Origin: Paenibacillus shirakamiensis
GTDB lineage: Bacteria; Bacillota; Bacilli; Paenibacillales; Paenibacillaceae
Direction of reading: 5' to 3'
Assembly (NCBI RefSeq): GCF_017874255.1
Contig: NZ_JAGGLD010000001.1
Span: 248,001-312,000 of the forward strand
DNA: 64,000 nt
The position numbers were made by a program, and so were the translations under genes. The notes under the pieces are model-generated. The model worked only from the letters and a program-made list of their open reading frames with translations, had not been told where the DNA came from and did not search any database. Shown here piece after piece: positions 25,427 through 35,158 of the stretch (its first letter is position 1; every line of letters begins with the position of its first letter).

Positions 25427-27370
25427 ATGAAGATCTCGAGATTATTGATTAGACGTAGATTGCTCTGGCTATTAGTTATTCTTAGCTTTTTGTTTCTAGC
25501 ATTGGCGATAAGATTAGCTTATGTCCAGCTAGGTAAAGGTGCAGAACTATCAGCTGAGGCCGAAGATTTGTGGCGTAGAAATATTCCTTTTTCAGCCAAA
25601 CGTGGTGAAATCCTGGACAGAAACGGTGTATCTCTGGCCTATAATATTACGATGCCTACCATTATGGCTATTCCAGTTCAAATTAAGGACAAGGAGACTA
25701 CTGCAAGGAAATTGGCGCCGCTTCTAGGCATGCAGGAAGAGGTCATTTTAAAATCGATTAAAACGAAGAAGATGATTGTCAAACTGCAGCCCGGCGGGCG
25801 AAAAATTACGATGGAGAAAGCCCAAGCAATTCGTGATTTGAATCTGCCGGGTATTGCTGTTGCTGAGGATAACAAAAGGTATTATCCTTATGAAGGGCTT
25901 GCGGCACATATTCTAGGATTTACAGGTATCGATAATCAGGGACTTACCGGTGTGGAGAGTAAATACAATGACAAGCTAGAGGGATTGAACGGAAGTATCT
26001 CTTTTCTATCCGATGCTAGTGGCCGGATTATGCCTAATTCTTCTGAAAAGTATGTTCAGCCTAGAGATGGATTGAACCTCGAGCTCACGATTGATAAGAA
26101 CATACAGAGCATTATGGAACGTGAGTTAGATCAGGCGATGACGCGTACGGGTGCTGATGGTGCATGGTCTATAGCAATGAATCCCAAGAATGGTGAGATT
26201 TTAGCGATGGCTAGTCGTCCTGGATATGAGCCTTCAGACTATCAAGAATATCCTGCACAGGTGTATAATCGAAATCTTCCGATTTGGATGACGTATGAGC
26301 CCGGATCTACGTTCAAGATTATTACGTTGTCTGCTGCACTGGAAGAGAAGAAGGTGAATCTGCATAACGATCACTTCTTTGATCCGGGTTACACCAAAGT
26401 GGGCGGAGCCACGCTTCGTTGCTGGAAGAAGGGTGGACATGGCAGTCAGACATTTCTTCAAGTCGTGGAGAATTCTTGCAACCCTGGCTTTGTAGCACTA
26501 GGTCAGCGTCTGGGAAAAGAAAAGTTGTTTGAGTATATCAAAAGTTTCGGATTTGGCAGCAAAACAGGTATTGACCTTGGCGGGGAGGAGAACGGAATTC
26601 TGTTCAAGCTTCCACAGGTCGGTCCCGTGGAGCTAGCTACCACAGCTTTTGGCCAAGGGGTATCCGTCACACCGATTCAGCAAGTAGCCGCGATATCCGC
26701 CGCCATAAACGGTGGTAATTTATTTACGCCTCACGTAGGCAAAGCATGGATTAATTCGGAATCGGGACAAAAAGTCGAAGAGATTCAGCCTCAACTCGTA
26801 AGGAGAGTCATTTCGGAGGACACGTCCACACAAGTACGTTCTGCTCTTGAAAGTGTAGTAGCCCTTGGCACAGGCCGTCCTGCTTTTATTGATGGATACC
26901 GAGTCGGGGGCAAGACAGGTACAGCGCAGAAAGTAATCAATGGACGATATTCCGCTAGCGAACACATTGTATCCTTCATTGGTTTTGCCCCAGCAGACGA
27001 CCCGCAGATTATAGTGTATACCGCGGTGGACAATCCTGAAGGGATACAATTTGGGGGTGTCGTAGCGGCACCTATAGTAAAGAATATTCTAGAAGACTCC
27101 CTGCACTATTTGAAAGTCCCGCCTCGTAAAGATCAAGTACCCAAGACGTATAAATATGGGGAGTCTCCCATTGTCACCGTTCCAGATCTTGTGGGTGCAA
27201 ATATTCAGGATCTCTATGAAGATCTAAATATGAATTTTAACCTTGCCAAATCGGGCTCTGGCACAATAGTCATGAATCAGGCTCCAAAGCCTGGAGCACG
27301 AGTGGATCGGGGTTCTACCATTCGTATCTATATGGGAAGTGATCCAGATGCGAATCAGATTCATGAATGA
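25427..27370 (+). CDS. spoVD: Stage V sporulation protein D (SpoVD), spore-cortex transpeptidase
   Basis: A 647-residue class B PBP close to B. subtilis SpoVD in length (646), needed for spore cortex synthesis with SpoVE. It has an N-terminal helix after a basic stretch (LLIRRRLLWLLVILSFLFLALAIRLAYVQL), SAKRGEILDRNG, the catalytic STFK in YEPGSTFK, the SCN variant in VVENSCNPGF, KTGT in VGGKTGTAQK, and one C-terminal PASTA domain. SCN in place of SSN is typical of SpoVD. The ATG at 25427 is chosen with AGGAGG 6 bases upstream; upstream in-frame starts at 25403 and 25406 are weaker. Confidence 0.93.
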   Translation: MKISRLLIRRRLLWLLVILSFLFLALAIRLAYVQLGKGAELSAEAEDLWRRNIPFSAKRGEILDRNGVSLAYNITMPTIMAIPVQIKDKETTARKLAPLLGMQEEVILKSIKTKKMIVKLQPGGRKITMEKAQAIRDLNLPGIAVAEDNKRYYPYEGLAAHILGFTGIDNQGLTGVESKYNDKLEGLNGSISFLSDASGRIMPNSSEKYVQPRDGLNLELTIDKNIQSIMERELDQAMTRTGADGAWSIAMNPKNGEILAMASRPGYEPSDYQEYPAQVYNRNLPIWMTYEPGSTFKIITLSAALEEKKVNLHNDHFFDPGYTKVGGATLRCWKKGGHGSQTFLQVVENSCNPGFVALGQRLGKEKLFEYIKSFGFGSKTGIDLGGEENGILFKLPQVGPVELATTAFGQGVSVTPIQQVAAISAAINGGNLFTPHVGKAWINSESGQKVEEIQPQLVRRVISEDTSTQVRSALESVVALGTGRPAFIDGYRVGGKTGTAQKVINGRYSASEHIVSFIGFAPADDPQIIVYTAVDNPEGIQFGGVVAAPIVKNILEDSLHYLKVPPRKDQVPKTYKYGESPIVTVPDLVGANIQDLYEDLNMNFNLAKSGSGTIVMNQAPKPGARVDRGSTIRIYMGSDPDANQIHE

Positions 27371-27427
27371 GAATAAGATAGATATGCCTAAAACTTGTAT
27401 TTTGGACGATATTATATAATAAGTGGG

Positions 27428-27460
27428 AGGATCGGACTGTATCGATACGGTTCGACTCCT
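27428..27460. repeat. 33-bp near-perfect palindrome in the murE leader
   Basis: AGGA, TCG and AC on the left pair with TCCT, CGA and GT on the right, with one bulged C and a few wobbles, around a TGTATCGATACG core whose central TATCGATA is itself palindromic. A possible TATAAT is just upstream at 27415-27420. It has no T run, so it is not a terminator. It could be a protein operator or an RNA hairpin in the murE leader. Confidence 0.6.
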
Positions 27461-27487
27461 ACAGCACATGGATATGGAGGGATTTAC

Positions 27488-28984
27488 ATGCGTTTGGAAC
27501 AATTAGCTGCTCACTTAATCTCTTCACACATTATGGGAGAGACAACTACAGAAATCACAGGGATTCAGATTGATTCCCGTAAAATAAAAACAGGTGATCT
27601 ATTCATCTGTCTACCTGGTCATACCGTAGATGGGCATGATTTTGCCGAGAAGGCCGAAGCTCTTGGAGCGGCCGCGATCGTGGTAGAAAGAAAACTTGAA
27701 GGTATTCAAATTCCACAATTAAAAGTGAAAGATTCCCGTTTGGCCATGGCTATTCTAGGTAATGTATTTTACGAATATCCTAGCAATCAATTGAAAGTAA
27801 TCGGAATTACAGGTACAAATGGCAAGACTACAACCACGTATTTAATTGAACAAATTCTTCAAGATCAAGGACACAAGCCGGGGTTGATCGGTACCATTCA
27901 ACGTAAATGTGATGGACGTACATATCCGATGTCAGGAACAACACCAGAATCCCTTGATCTACAAGGGTATCTTCATGAGATGGCATCAGCAAATTCAGAC
28001 TACTGTGTTATGGAGGTTTCTTCGCATGCCTTGGAGCAAGGGCGAGTTAAAGGGACCAAATTCCGCACAGCGATCTTCACCAATCTGACGCAGGACCATC
28101 TCGATTATCACAAGACAATGGAGGATTATCGGGCGGCCAAGGGGCTGTTCTTTTCGCGTCTTGGGAACGATTATGCGGCAGCAGAGAAGGATCGCAGCTA
28201 TGTAGTACTTAATGCGGATGACGCAGCTTCGAATTATTTTGCTAGTCTGACTGCAGCTGAAGTCATCACGTATGGCGTGGAACAAGAAGCTGATGTGCGA
28301 GCTTCAGAGATCTCAATTACAGCTAAAGGAACCTCGTTCCATGTGGATACATTTAGCGGAAGTGCAGATATTACCCTTCGCATGGTGGGTAAATTCAATG
28401 TGTACAATGCCTTGGCTGCGATCAGTGCCGCGCTACTTGAAGGCATTGCCTTAACTGCGATTCAGGCTAGTCTTGAAGCACTAGCCGGTGTAGATGGCCG
28501 AGTGGAAGCCGTGGATGAAGGACAATCTTTCGCTGTGATTGTAGACTATGCCCATACCCCGGATGGTCTGGAGAACGTGCTGCGGACGGTAAAAGAATTT
28601 GCAGTAGGACGGGTTATTACTGTATTCGGCTGTGGTGGTGACCGGGATAAAACCAAACGTCCAATTATGGGACAGATTGCATCCAAATATTCGGACTATG
28701 TATTTGTCACTTCGGATAATCCAAGAACTGAGAATCCGGATCAAATTCTTAGTGATATCGAGCAGGGACTTCAAGATCAGCATGTCCCTTCAAATCGTTA
28801 TCAATTGATAGTGGATCGACGCGAGGCTATACAGCAAGCTATTGAAATGGCAAGCTCTGAAGATGTAGTATTGATTGCGGGAAAAGGGCATGAAACTTAT
28901 CAGCTCGTAGGCAAAGAGGTCCTTGATTTTGATGATCGTATTGTAGCTAAAGAGGCCATAAGGAGTGCTCGTCGTGATCAATAG
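27488..28984 (+). CDS. murE: UDP-MurNAc-tripeptide synthetase MurE (meso-diaminopimelate-adding)
   Basis: MurE adds the third stem amino acid to UDP-MurNAc-L-Ala-D-Glu. The 498-residue protein has the ATP loop GITGTNGKTTTTYLIEQ at about residue 112, the carbamylated-Lys region TTPESLDLQ, and DNPR in VTSDNPRTENP near residue 408, the motif that selects meso-diaminopimelate rather than lysine. This agrees with dapL further down. The ATG at 27488 follows ATGGAGGG by 6 bases; a longer in-frame extension upstream crosses the palindrome and is rejected. It overlaps murF by 11 bases. Confidence 0.96.
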   Translation: MRLEQLAAHLISSHIMGETTTEITGIQIDSRKIKTGDLFICLPGHTVDGHDFAEKAEALGAAAIVVERKLEGIQIPQLKVKDSRLAMAILGNVFYEYPSNQLKVIGITGTNGKTTTTYLIEQILQDQGHKPGLIGTIQRKCDGRTYPMSGTTPESLDLQGYLHEMASANSDYCVMEVSSHALEQGRVKGTKFRTAIFTNLTQDHLDYHKTMEDYRAAKGLFFSRLGNDYAAAEKDRSYVVLNADDAASNYFASLTAAEVITYGVEQEADVRASEISITAKGTSFHVDTFSGSADITLRMVGKFNVYNALAAISAALLEGIALTAIQASLEALAGVDGRVEAVDEGQSFAVIVDYAHTPDGLENVLRTVKEFAVGRVITVFGCGGDRDKTKRPIMGQIASKYSDYVFVTSDNPRTENPDQILSDIEQGLQDQHVPSNRYQLIVDRREAIQQAIEMASSEDVVLIAGKGHETYQLVGKEVLDFDDRIVAKEAIRSARRDQ

Positions 28985-30380
28985 AACTTTGCAGCAGACC
29001 GCACAATTAGCAGGTGGGCAACTAAATAATGAAGCTGATGCAAATCGTGTAATAAAGGGCGTTGGAACCGACTCACGGAACATTGAAGCTGATTTGCTAT
29101 TCATCCCATTAGTCGGGGATCAGTTCGATGGACATGATTATGTAGCTCAAGTCATAGAAAAGGGAGCAGGTGGATTCTTCTGGCAAGAAGATCATGGAAC
29201 ACCTCCCCCAGGTCCAGCTATTGTTGTGAAAGATACTCTCCTAGCGCTACAGCAACTGGCGCAAGGTTATTTGGAAGAAACGGGAGCACGTGTGATTGGG
29301 ATTACAGGTAGCAACGGCAAGACAACAACAAAAGATATTCTCTATGCGGTTCTGTCAACAACCTATAGTGTACACAAGACGCAGGGGAATTTTAATAATC
29401 ATATTGGGCTGCCTTTAACCCTTCTATCAATGCCTGAGTCTACTGAAATCGTTGTACTGGAGATGGGGATGAGTGGACGTCACGAAATTGAGCTGCTTTC
29501 CAAATTAGCTCGGCCAGAGACTGTCATTATTACGAACATTGGTGAATCTCACTTGTTGCAGCTGGGTTCACGCGAAGAAATTGCTAGAGCCAAGCTTGAG
29601 ATTCTAGCTGGGTTGCGACCCGGAGGCTTGCTAGTCTACAACGGAGACGAACCTCTAATAAGACAGGTAATGAACGAACCGACTACCATCCAGCCTGAAG
29701 GAATGAACACACTAACCTATGGATTTGGGCCTGACCACGATGATTATCCTACGGGCATGCTGTTTCAAAGTGCAGGCACAGTGTTTACCTCTTATTCAGG
29801 AAGTGATGAAGAGGCCTACCGGATACCGCTTCTTGGAGAACATAATGTAATTAATGCTCTAGGAGCTTTACTGATCGCTAGGCACTATGATGTACCCGAG
29901 GATAAAATCCGCGAGGGGTTTGCCCACTTGGAACTCACGAGTATGCGAATTGAGATGATCGAGGGAATTAGCGGAATCACGATCCTGAACGATGCTTATA
30001 ACGCTAGCCCAACCTCTGTCAAAGCTGCCCTTGGAGTATTAGAGAGCATGAAGGGCTATCGGCGCAAAATTGCAGTTCTTGGTGATATGCTGGAGCTGGG
30101 GGATAGAGAAGAGGAGTATCACGAGAGTATCGGTGCATTTATTACCCGGGAAAAGGCCGATCATGTATTTACGTATGGCCCTCTTGCGGAATATATTGCG
30201 CGCGGAGCTGCATCGCATCTTCCACCTGAACATATCCATGCATATATTGACAAATCTGCGCTAATTCAAGATCTTGGACACTTCCTTACATCCAAAGATA
30301 TTGTATTATTCAAAGCTTCACGTGGAATGAAGTTAGAGGAAGTAGCATTTGCTATTAGAGATATTCATTTATCACATTAA
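28974..30380 (+). CDS. murF: UDP-MurNAc-tripeptide:D-Ala-D-Ala ligase MurF
   Basis: MurF adds D-Ala-D-Ala to complete the pentapeptide. The 468-residue product has the Mur-ligase ATP loop GITGSNGKTTTKDIL, the LEMGMSGRHEIELLSKLARPETVIITNIGESHL segment, and NDAYNASPTSVKAAL in the C-terminal domain. The GTG at 28974 lies 8 bases after AAGGAG and inside the end of murE, so the two are translationally coupled. In B. subtilis murF lies elsewhere, beside ddl; here it is part of the division cluster. Confidence 0.94.
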   Translation: MINRTLQQTAQLAGGQLNNEADANRVIKGVGTDSRNIEADLLFIPLVGDQFDGHDYVAQVIEKGAGGFFWQEDHGTPPPGPAIVVKDTLLALQQLAQGYLEETGARVIGITGSNGKTTTKDILYAVLSTTYSVHKTQGNFNNHIGLPLTLLSMPESTEIVVLEMGMSGRHEIELLSKLARPETVIITNIGESHLLQLGSREEIARAKLEILAGLRPGGLLVYNGDEPLIRQVMNEPTTIQPEGMNTLTYGFGPDHDDYPTGMLFQSAGTVFTSYSGSDEEAYRIPLLGEHNVINALGALLIARHYDVPEDKIREGFAHLELTSMRIEMIEGISGITILNDAYNASPTSVKAALGVLESMKGYRRKIAVLGDMLELGDREEEYHESIGAFITREKADHVFTYGPLAEYIARGAASHLPPEHIHAYIDKSALIQDLGHFLTSKDIVLFKASRGMKLEEVAFAIRDIHLSH

Positions 30381-30403
30381 ACTAAAGAAAGGGGGGTGAT
30401 CCC

Positions 30404-31369
30404 TTGGACTTCTCACTTGTACTTTTGACCATTGGCGTTTCTTTCATTCTTGCAGTCATTGCGGCACCCCTGTGTATCCCTCTGCTGCGGCGTCTTAAAT
30501 TTGGACAACAGATTCGAACAGAAGGGCCACAGAGTCATTTGAAAAAAGCAGGTACTCCTACCATGGGCGGCATTATCATCATGCTGGCATTCACCTTGGC
30601 TTTTGTGAAATTCTCTGTGAAGAATACCGACTTTTACGTCATGCTCGTAGCCACATTAGGTTTTGGACTGGTAGGTTTTTTAGATGACTATATTAAGATC
30701 GTCTTCAAAAGATCCTTGGGACTAACGGCCAAACAAAAACTATTTGGACAGCTCTTATTCGCAGTCATCGTATGTATCTTGCTAATCAACGCAGGTCACA
30801 GCACAGCAATTAGTATTCCAGGTACAGCGTATTCGTTTGACTGGAGTGGATGGTTCTATTATCCTTTCATCATTATTATGATGCTTGCCATAACCAACGC
30901 TGTTAACTTTACCGACGGATTAGATGGTCTTTTGTCAGGTGTAAGTGCTATAGCTCTGGGAGCTTTCGCGGTAGTGGCTATGCAAGGGACTTCCTTGTCT
31001 GCTGCGGTATGTGCAGGCGCAATGATTGGTGCTGTCCTCGGCTTCCTTGTGTTCAATGCTTATCCGGCTCGTGTATTCATGGGAGATGCAGGTTCATTAG
31101 GTATCGGTGGAGCAATCTCAGCGATTGCTATAGTCACCAAGAGTGAATTGTTGTTCCTGATCATTGGCGGCATCTTCGTTATTGAACTGTTATCGGTAGT
31201 GTTGCAGGTGGCTTCTTTTAAGACACGAGGCAAACGTATATTTAAAATGAGTCCCATTCATCATCATTTCGAACTATCGGGTTGGTCTGAGTGGCGTGTA
31301 GTGGTAACGTTCTGGATCGTAGGGCTTATACTTGCAGGGTTCGGCATCTATATCAACAAGGGGTTGTAG
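30404..31369 (+). CDS. mraY: Phospho-MurNAc-pentapeptide transferase MraY
   Basis: MraY moves phospho-MurNAc-pentapeptide onto undecaprenyl phosphate to make lipid I at the membrane. The 321-residue, about ten-helix protein shows GTPTMGGIIIMLAFTLAF, LGFVGFLDDYIK-type acidic loop (GLVGFLDDYIKIVFKRSLGL), NFTDGLDGLLSGVSAIALGAF, and MSPIHHHFELSGWSE with the catalytic His cluster. The TTG start follows AAAGGGGGGTGAT. murD starts 4 bases after the stop. Confidence 0.96.
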   Translation: MDFSLVLLTIGVSFILAVIAAPLCIPLLRRLKFGQQIRTEGPQSHLKKAGTPTMGGIIIMLAFTLAFVKFSVKNTDFYVMLVATLGFGLVGFLDDYIKIVFKRSLGLTAKQKLFGQLLFAVIVCILLINAGHSTAISIPGTAYSFDWSGWFYYPFIIIMMLAITNAVNFTDGLDGLLSGVSAIALGAFAVVAMQGTSLSAAVCAGAMIGAVLGFLVFNAYPARVFMGDAGSLGIGGAISAIAIVTKSELLFLIIGGIFVIELLSVVLQVASFKTRGKRIFKMSPIHHHFELSGWSEWRVVVTFWIVGLILAGFGIYINKGL

Positions 31370-31373
31370 TCAT

Positions 31374-32795
31374 ATGAAACATCCAGAAGCCTATAAAGGT
31401 CTTGAGGTCGTAGTATTAGGGCTAGCTAGAAGTGGAGTTCAAGTTGCTTTAGCCCTTCATCAAGCTGGAGCAACGGTCATAGTTAACGATAAGAAAAGTA
31501 GAGATGAATCTCCCGAAGCATCCGAGTTGGAGGCTTTGGGAATTTCTGTTCTATGCGGTGGTCATCCAGATGATCTGATTCATCCGGGTGTAGCCCTTTT
31601 AGTGAAAAATCCAGGTATTCCTTATACGGTTCCTCCGGTTCAAAAAGCAATAGAATTAGGTATAGAAATCGTAACTGAAGTGGAAGTGGCCTATCATCTT
31701 TGCAAAGCACCTATGATTGGAATTACAGGTTCCAATGGCAAGACTACGACGACGACTTGGGTGGGAAAGATCCTTGAAGCTTCAGGTTTACACCCTATTG
31801 TAGCAGGAAATATTGGAACTCCTTTGACGGAAGCAGCCACGCATGCTGAAGACAAGGATTGGATGGTCGTAGAATTAAGCAGTTTCCAATTAAAAGGGAC
31901 ATCAGATTTCCGTCCACGAGTAGCTTGCCTATTGAATGTAGCCGAGACTCATTTAGATTACCATGGCAATCTTGAAGATTATGTCAGTTCTAAAGCCAAA
32001 CTGTTCGCTAATCAGCAGGACACGGACACAGCCATACTTAACTGGGATGATCCGGTCTGTCGTGAATTAATTCCTTATATAAAAGCGGGAATTTTACCGT
32101 TCTCATCTAGTGAAATTTTGCTGGAAGGCCTTTATATTGATCCGCCCTATATCGATGGCGATGCGGAGGGGATAACACGTACTATAATTTACAAAGAACA
32201 ATCCGGACAAATACATCCCATTGTAACCATAGGAGAAATTGCGCTGCCAGGACGGTTCAATGTAGAGAATGCACTCGCCGCCGCGGCTATTTCGATTGCA
32301 GTAGGCGTGTCCCCTGAACAGTTAGCTGAACCGCTTCGAGCCTTCAGAGGCGTTGAACACAGACTGGAATATGTAGAAGAGAAGCAAGAAATTACTTACT
32401 ATAACAATTCTAAGGCTACGAATTCCAAAGCTACCATCATGGCATTAGACGCGTTGCATGCGCCCGTGGTGTTAATCGCTGGCGGACTTGATCGGGGTTC
32501 GGATTATATGGAATTGTTGTCGGTATTTGAAGGTAAAGTGAAAGCCGTTGTCGCTATTGGGGAGACCAAGGAAAAAATAGGCCAGGTCGCAGCGTTAGCA
32601 GGATTAACGGACATCGTGCTCGTCGATACTGAGGAAGATGCTGCTTCTGTGCTCCGCAAGGCCCTTCAGGAAGCCACAGTTCTTGCAAGTCCAGGGGATA
32701 TCGTATTGTTATCTCCGGCCTGCGCAAGCTGGGACATGTTTTCTTCCTATGAAGAGCGTGGACGCATTTTTAAAGAGGCGGTGCATACCCTTTAG
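31374..32795 (+). CDS. murD: UDP-MurNAc-L-alanine:D-glutamate ligase MurD
   Basis: MurD adds D-glutamate to UDP-MurNAc-L-Ala. The 473-residue protein has an N-terminal Rossmann-like domain (LEVVVLGLARSGVQVALALHQAGATVIVND), the ATP loop MIGITGSNGKTTTTTWVGKI near residue 115, LLNVAETHLDYHGNLEDYVSSKAKLF, and the C-terminal YNNSKATNSKATIMALDAL, LIAGGLDRGSDY and LLSPACASWDMFSSYEERG motifs. The ATG at 31374 is after the mraY stop; an in-frame start further upstream inside mraY is rejected. murC is not in this window. Confidence 0.96.
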   Translation: MKHPEAYKGLEVVVLGLARSGVQVALALHQAGATVIVNDKKSRDESPEASELEALGISVLCGGHPDDLIHPGVALLVKNPGIPYTVPPVQKAIELGIEIVTEVEVAYHLCKAPMIGITGSNGKTTTTTWVGKILEASGLHPIVAGNIGTPLTEAATHAEDKDWMVVELSSFQLKGTSDFRPRVACLLNVAETHLDYHGNLEDYVSSKAKLFANQQDTDTAILNWDDPVCRELIPYIKAGILPFSSSEILLEGLYIDPPYIDGDAEGITRTIIYKEQSGQIHPIVTIGEIALPGRFNVENALAAAAISIAVGVSPEQLAEPLRAFRGVEHRLEYVEEKQEITYYNNSKATNSKATIMALDALHAPVVLIAGGLDRGSDYMELLSVFEGKVKAVVAIGETKEKIGQVAALAGLTDIVLVDTEEDAASVLRKALQEATVLASPGDIVLLSPACASWDMFSSYEERGRIFKEAVHTL

Positions 32796-32845
32796 TAGAG
32801 GGGTGGAAAAGCCCCTACTCCTATGAAGTAGAGGTGGCTTCCGTT

Positions 32846-33943
32846 ATGAGCAAGACACGCCATGCGCCTGACATCTGGCTGATTGTTAGTATACTTGGTC
32901 TACTGACGATTGGTATGGTCATGGTATACAGTGCAGGATCTGTTCTCGCATTTCACGATTATGGGGATTCTTTTTATTTTGTGAAAAGACAGCTTCTCTT
33001 CGCTTCGTTTGGGCTAATTGCTATGTTTTTTACTATGAATTTGGATTATCGAAATCTTAGGAAATACACCAAACCCCTTCTCATTTTTTGCTTTATCTTA
33101 CTGGTTATCGTATTGATTCCAGGCGTGGGGGTTGTACGCGGCGGTGCAAGAAGTTGGCTTGGAATCAGTTCATTTGGAATCCAGCCGTCTGAGTTCATGA
33201 AGTTAGGTATGGTCTTATTTCTCTCTGATTGGCTGAGCCGCGAGACTACAGACATTACTAGATTTACGAGAGGATTACTGCCTCCTTTGGGCCTTATTGG
33301 TCTAGCTATGGGATTAATTATGTTACAGCCCGATTTAGGAACGGGAACGGTTATGCTTGGTGCTTCTCTGCTCATTGTTTTTACGGCGGGGGCACAAATG
33401 AAGCATTTGCTGGGACTTGCTCTTGTAGGTATCACAGGGTTTATAGGTCTGATTTTGGCAGCTCCATATCGTCTCAAAAGAATAACGGGCTTCCTTGATC
33501 CATGGTCTGATCCGCTAGGCACCGGGTATCAAATTATTCAATCGTTATACGCGATTGGGCCAGGTGGACTTGCGGGGTTAGGTCTTGGCATGAGCCGTCA
33601 GAAATACAGTTACGTACCTGAACCTCAGACAGATTTTATTTTCTCCATTCTAGCAGAGGAATTAGGTTTTATTGGCGGCATGCTGGTACTGATGCTGTTC
33701 ATACTATTGGTATGGCGAGGTATTCGTGTAGCCATGACCGTGCCGGATACGTTCGGCAGTCTATTAGCAGTGGGCATTGTTGGCATTGTAGCGGTACAAG
33801 TAGTTATTAATATTGGCGTAGTTATTGGTCTTATGCCTGTAACAGGTATTACCCTGCCGCTTATCAGCTATGGAGGATCCTCTCTTACGCTCATGTTAAC
33901 GGCCTTAGGAATTTTGCTTAACTTATCCCGTCATTCGAGGTGA
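32846..33943 (+). CDS. spoVE: SEDS glycosyltransferase, SpoVE/FtsW type
   Basis: SEDS proteins polymerise lipid II glycan with a partner class B PBP. The 365-residue, ten-helix protein carries the family motifs GGARSWLGISSFGIQPSEFMKLGMV (large extracellular loop), MLQPDLGTGTVML, VPEPQTDFIFSILAEELGFIGG, and ITLPLISYGGSSLTLMLTALGILLNLSRH at the C-terminus. The ATG at 32846 has AGAGGTGG 8 bases upstream. In B. subtilis this locus (between murD and murG) encodes SpoVE, the partner of SpoVD; the vegetative FtsW is elsewhere, so SpoVE is favoured by position, but sequence alone does not separate the two. Confidence 0.9.
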   Translation: MSKTRHAPDIWLIVSILGLLTIGMVMVYSAGSVLAFHDYGDSFYFVKRQLLFASFGLIAMFFTMNLDYRNLRKYTKPLLIFCFILLVIVLIPGVGVVRGGARSWLGISSFGIQPSEFMKLGMVLFLSDWLSRETTDITRFTRGLLPPLGLIGLAMGLIMLQPDLGTGTVMLGASLLIVFTAGAQMKHLLGLALVGITGFIGLILAAPYRLKRITGFLDPWSDPLGTGYQIIQSLYAIGPGGLAGLGLGMSRQKYSYVPEPQTDFIFSILAEELGFIGGMLVLMLFILLVWRGIRVAMTVPDTFGSLLAVGIVGIVAVQVVINIGVVIGLMPVTGITLPLISYGGSSLTLMLTALGILLNLSRHSR

Positions 33944-33949
33944 AACAAC

Positions 33950-35056
33950 ATGCGTATCGTTTTTAGTGGCGGTGGCACGGGAGGACATATCTATCCCGCA
34001 TTAGCTATCGCCAAACAGTGCAAATCAGAATATCCGGATACGGAAATTTTATATATTGGTGGCAAAAGGGGACTGGAGACAACTTTGGTTCCCAAAGAAA
34101 ATATCAGATTTGAATCCATTGATATTACGGGGTTTCGCAGATCGCTCTCTCCAGAAAATATGAAGACGGTCGTACGATTCTTACGTGGTGTAAGAACTTC
34201 AAAGCGATTGCTTCGGGCTTTCAAACCGGATGTTGTTGTCGGAACAGGGGGGTATGTCTGTGGGCCTGTCGTGTATGCGGCGGCCAAGCTAGGTATCCCT
34301 TGTCTAATTCATGAACAAAATGCGATTCCAGGCTTAACCAATCGTTTTCTAAGTAAATACGTAGATACGGTTGCGTTAAGTTTTGAGGCAGAGACGAATC
34401 CATTCCCCGCAGCTAAACATGTGATTTATACAGGTAATCCAAGAGCTACTACGGTCTATCATGCTGATAAAACCAAAGGTTTTGCGACTCTAGGATTCCA
34501 TCCAGGTACACCGATCGTACTTGTGGTAGGGGGAAGCCGCGGAGCAAAAGCGATTAATCAGGCGATGATTGACATGGCTCCTTTTTTGAAGCAACTTGAT
34601 CCTATTCAGTTCGTATATGTAACAGGCGAAAGCTATTATGAGCCGACGCGCACAGCCATTCAAGAGAAAACAGGAACGTTACCAAGGAATCTGCAAGTGC
34701 TGCCGTATGTTCACAATATGCCTGAAGTGCTTGCGAGTACCTCATTGATTGTAAATCGTGCAGGTGCATCTTTCTTGGCTGAGATCACATCATTAGGTAT
34801 TCCTTCTATTCTCATCCCTTCTCCGAACGTAACCAATAACCATCAGGAGAAGAATGCTAGAACGTTAGAGAAAGCGGGAGCAGCAGAAGTCATTCTTGAA
34901 TCTCAATTAACAGGATCTAAGCTGTTCGATACGATTGCTGAAGTGATGAAAGACTCCTCTAGACAGATTACCATGTCTACAGCCTCCCGGCGTCTGGGCA
35001 AACCCGATTCTGCAGATATTCTTGTAGAGGAAATCATGCGTATTATTCACACATAA
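33950..35056 (+). CDS. murG: Lipid II synthase MurG (N-acetylglucosaminyltransferase)
   Basis: MurG transfers GlcNAc from UDP-GlcNAc to lipid I at the inner membrane face, giving lipid II. The 368-residue GT-B protein begins MRIVFSGGGTGGHIYPALAIA (glycine-rich G loop), has VGTGGYVCGPVVYAAAKLGIPCLIHEQNAIPGLTNR, VVGGSRGAKAINQ, and NRAGASFLAEITSLGIPSILIPSP, the UDP-GlcNAc binding region. It starts 6 bases after spoVE. A 190-base gap with a weak terminator-like hairpin follows before murB. Confidence 0.96.
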   Translation: MRIVFSGGGTGGHIYPALAIAKQCKSEYPDTEILYIGGKRGLETTLVPKENIRFESIDITGFRRSLSPENMKTVVRFLRGVRTSKRLLRAFKPDVVVGTGGYVCGPVVYAAAKLGIPCLIHEQNAIPGLTNRFLSKYVDTVALSFEAETNPFPAAKHVIYTGNPRATTVYHADKTKGFATLGFHPGTPIVLVVGGSRGAKAINQAMIDMAPFLKQLDPIQFVYVTGESYYEPTRTAIQEKTGTLPRNLQVLPYVHNMPEVLASTSLIVNRAGASFLAEITSLGIPSILIPSPNVTNNHQEKNARTLEKAGAAEVILESQLTGSKLFDTIAEVMKDSSRQITMSTASRRLGKPDSADILVEEIMRIIHT

Positions 35057-35112
35057 GACATGATTAGGTTCCATTTGGGCCCGTGTCACACTCTATATAG
35101 ACTCAACATAAG

Positions 35113-35158
35113 ATACCGTATACTCGTGACAATCAACCTGAGGGTGCCGGTATTTTTG
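35113..35158 (+). terminator. Weak terminator-like hairpin after murG
   Basis: ATACCG (35113-35118) pairs with CGGTAT (35148-35153), followed by TTTTG, but the loop is about 30 bases and only partly pairs internally. It may partly reduce transcription into murB. I see no convincing promoter in the rest of the 190-base murG-murB gap; TTGACA at 35212-35217 has no -10. Confidence 0.35.
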
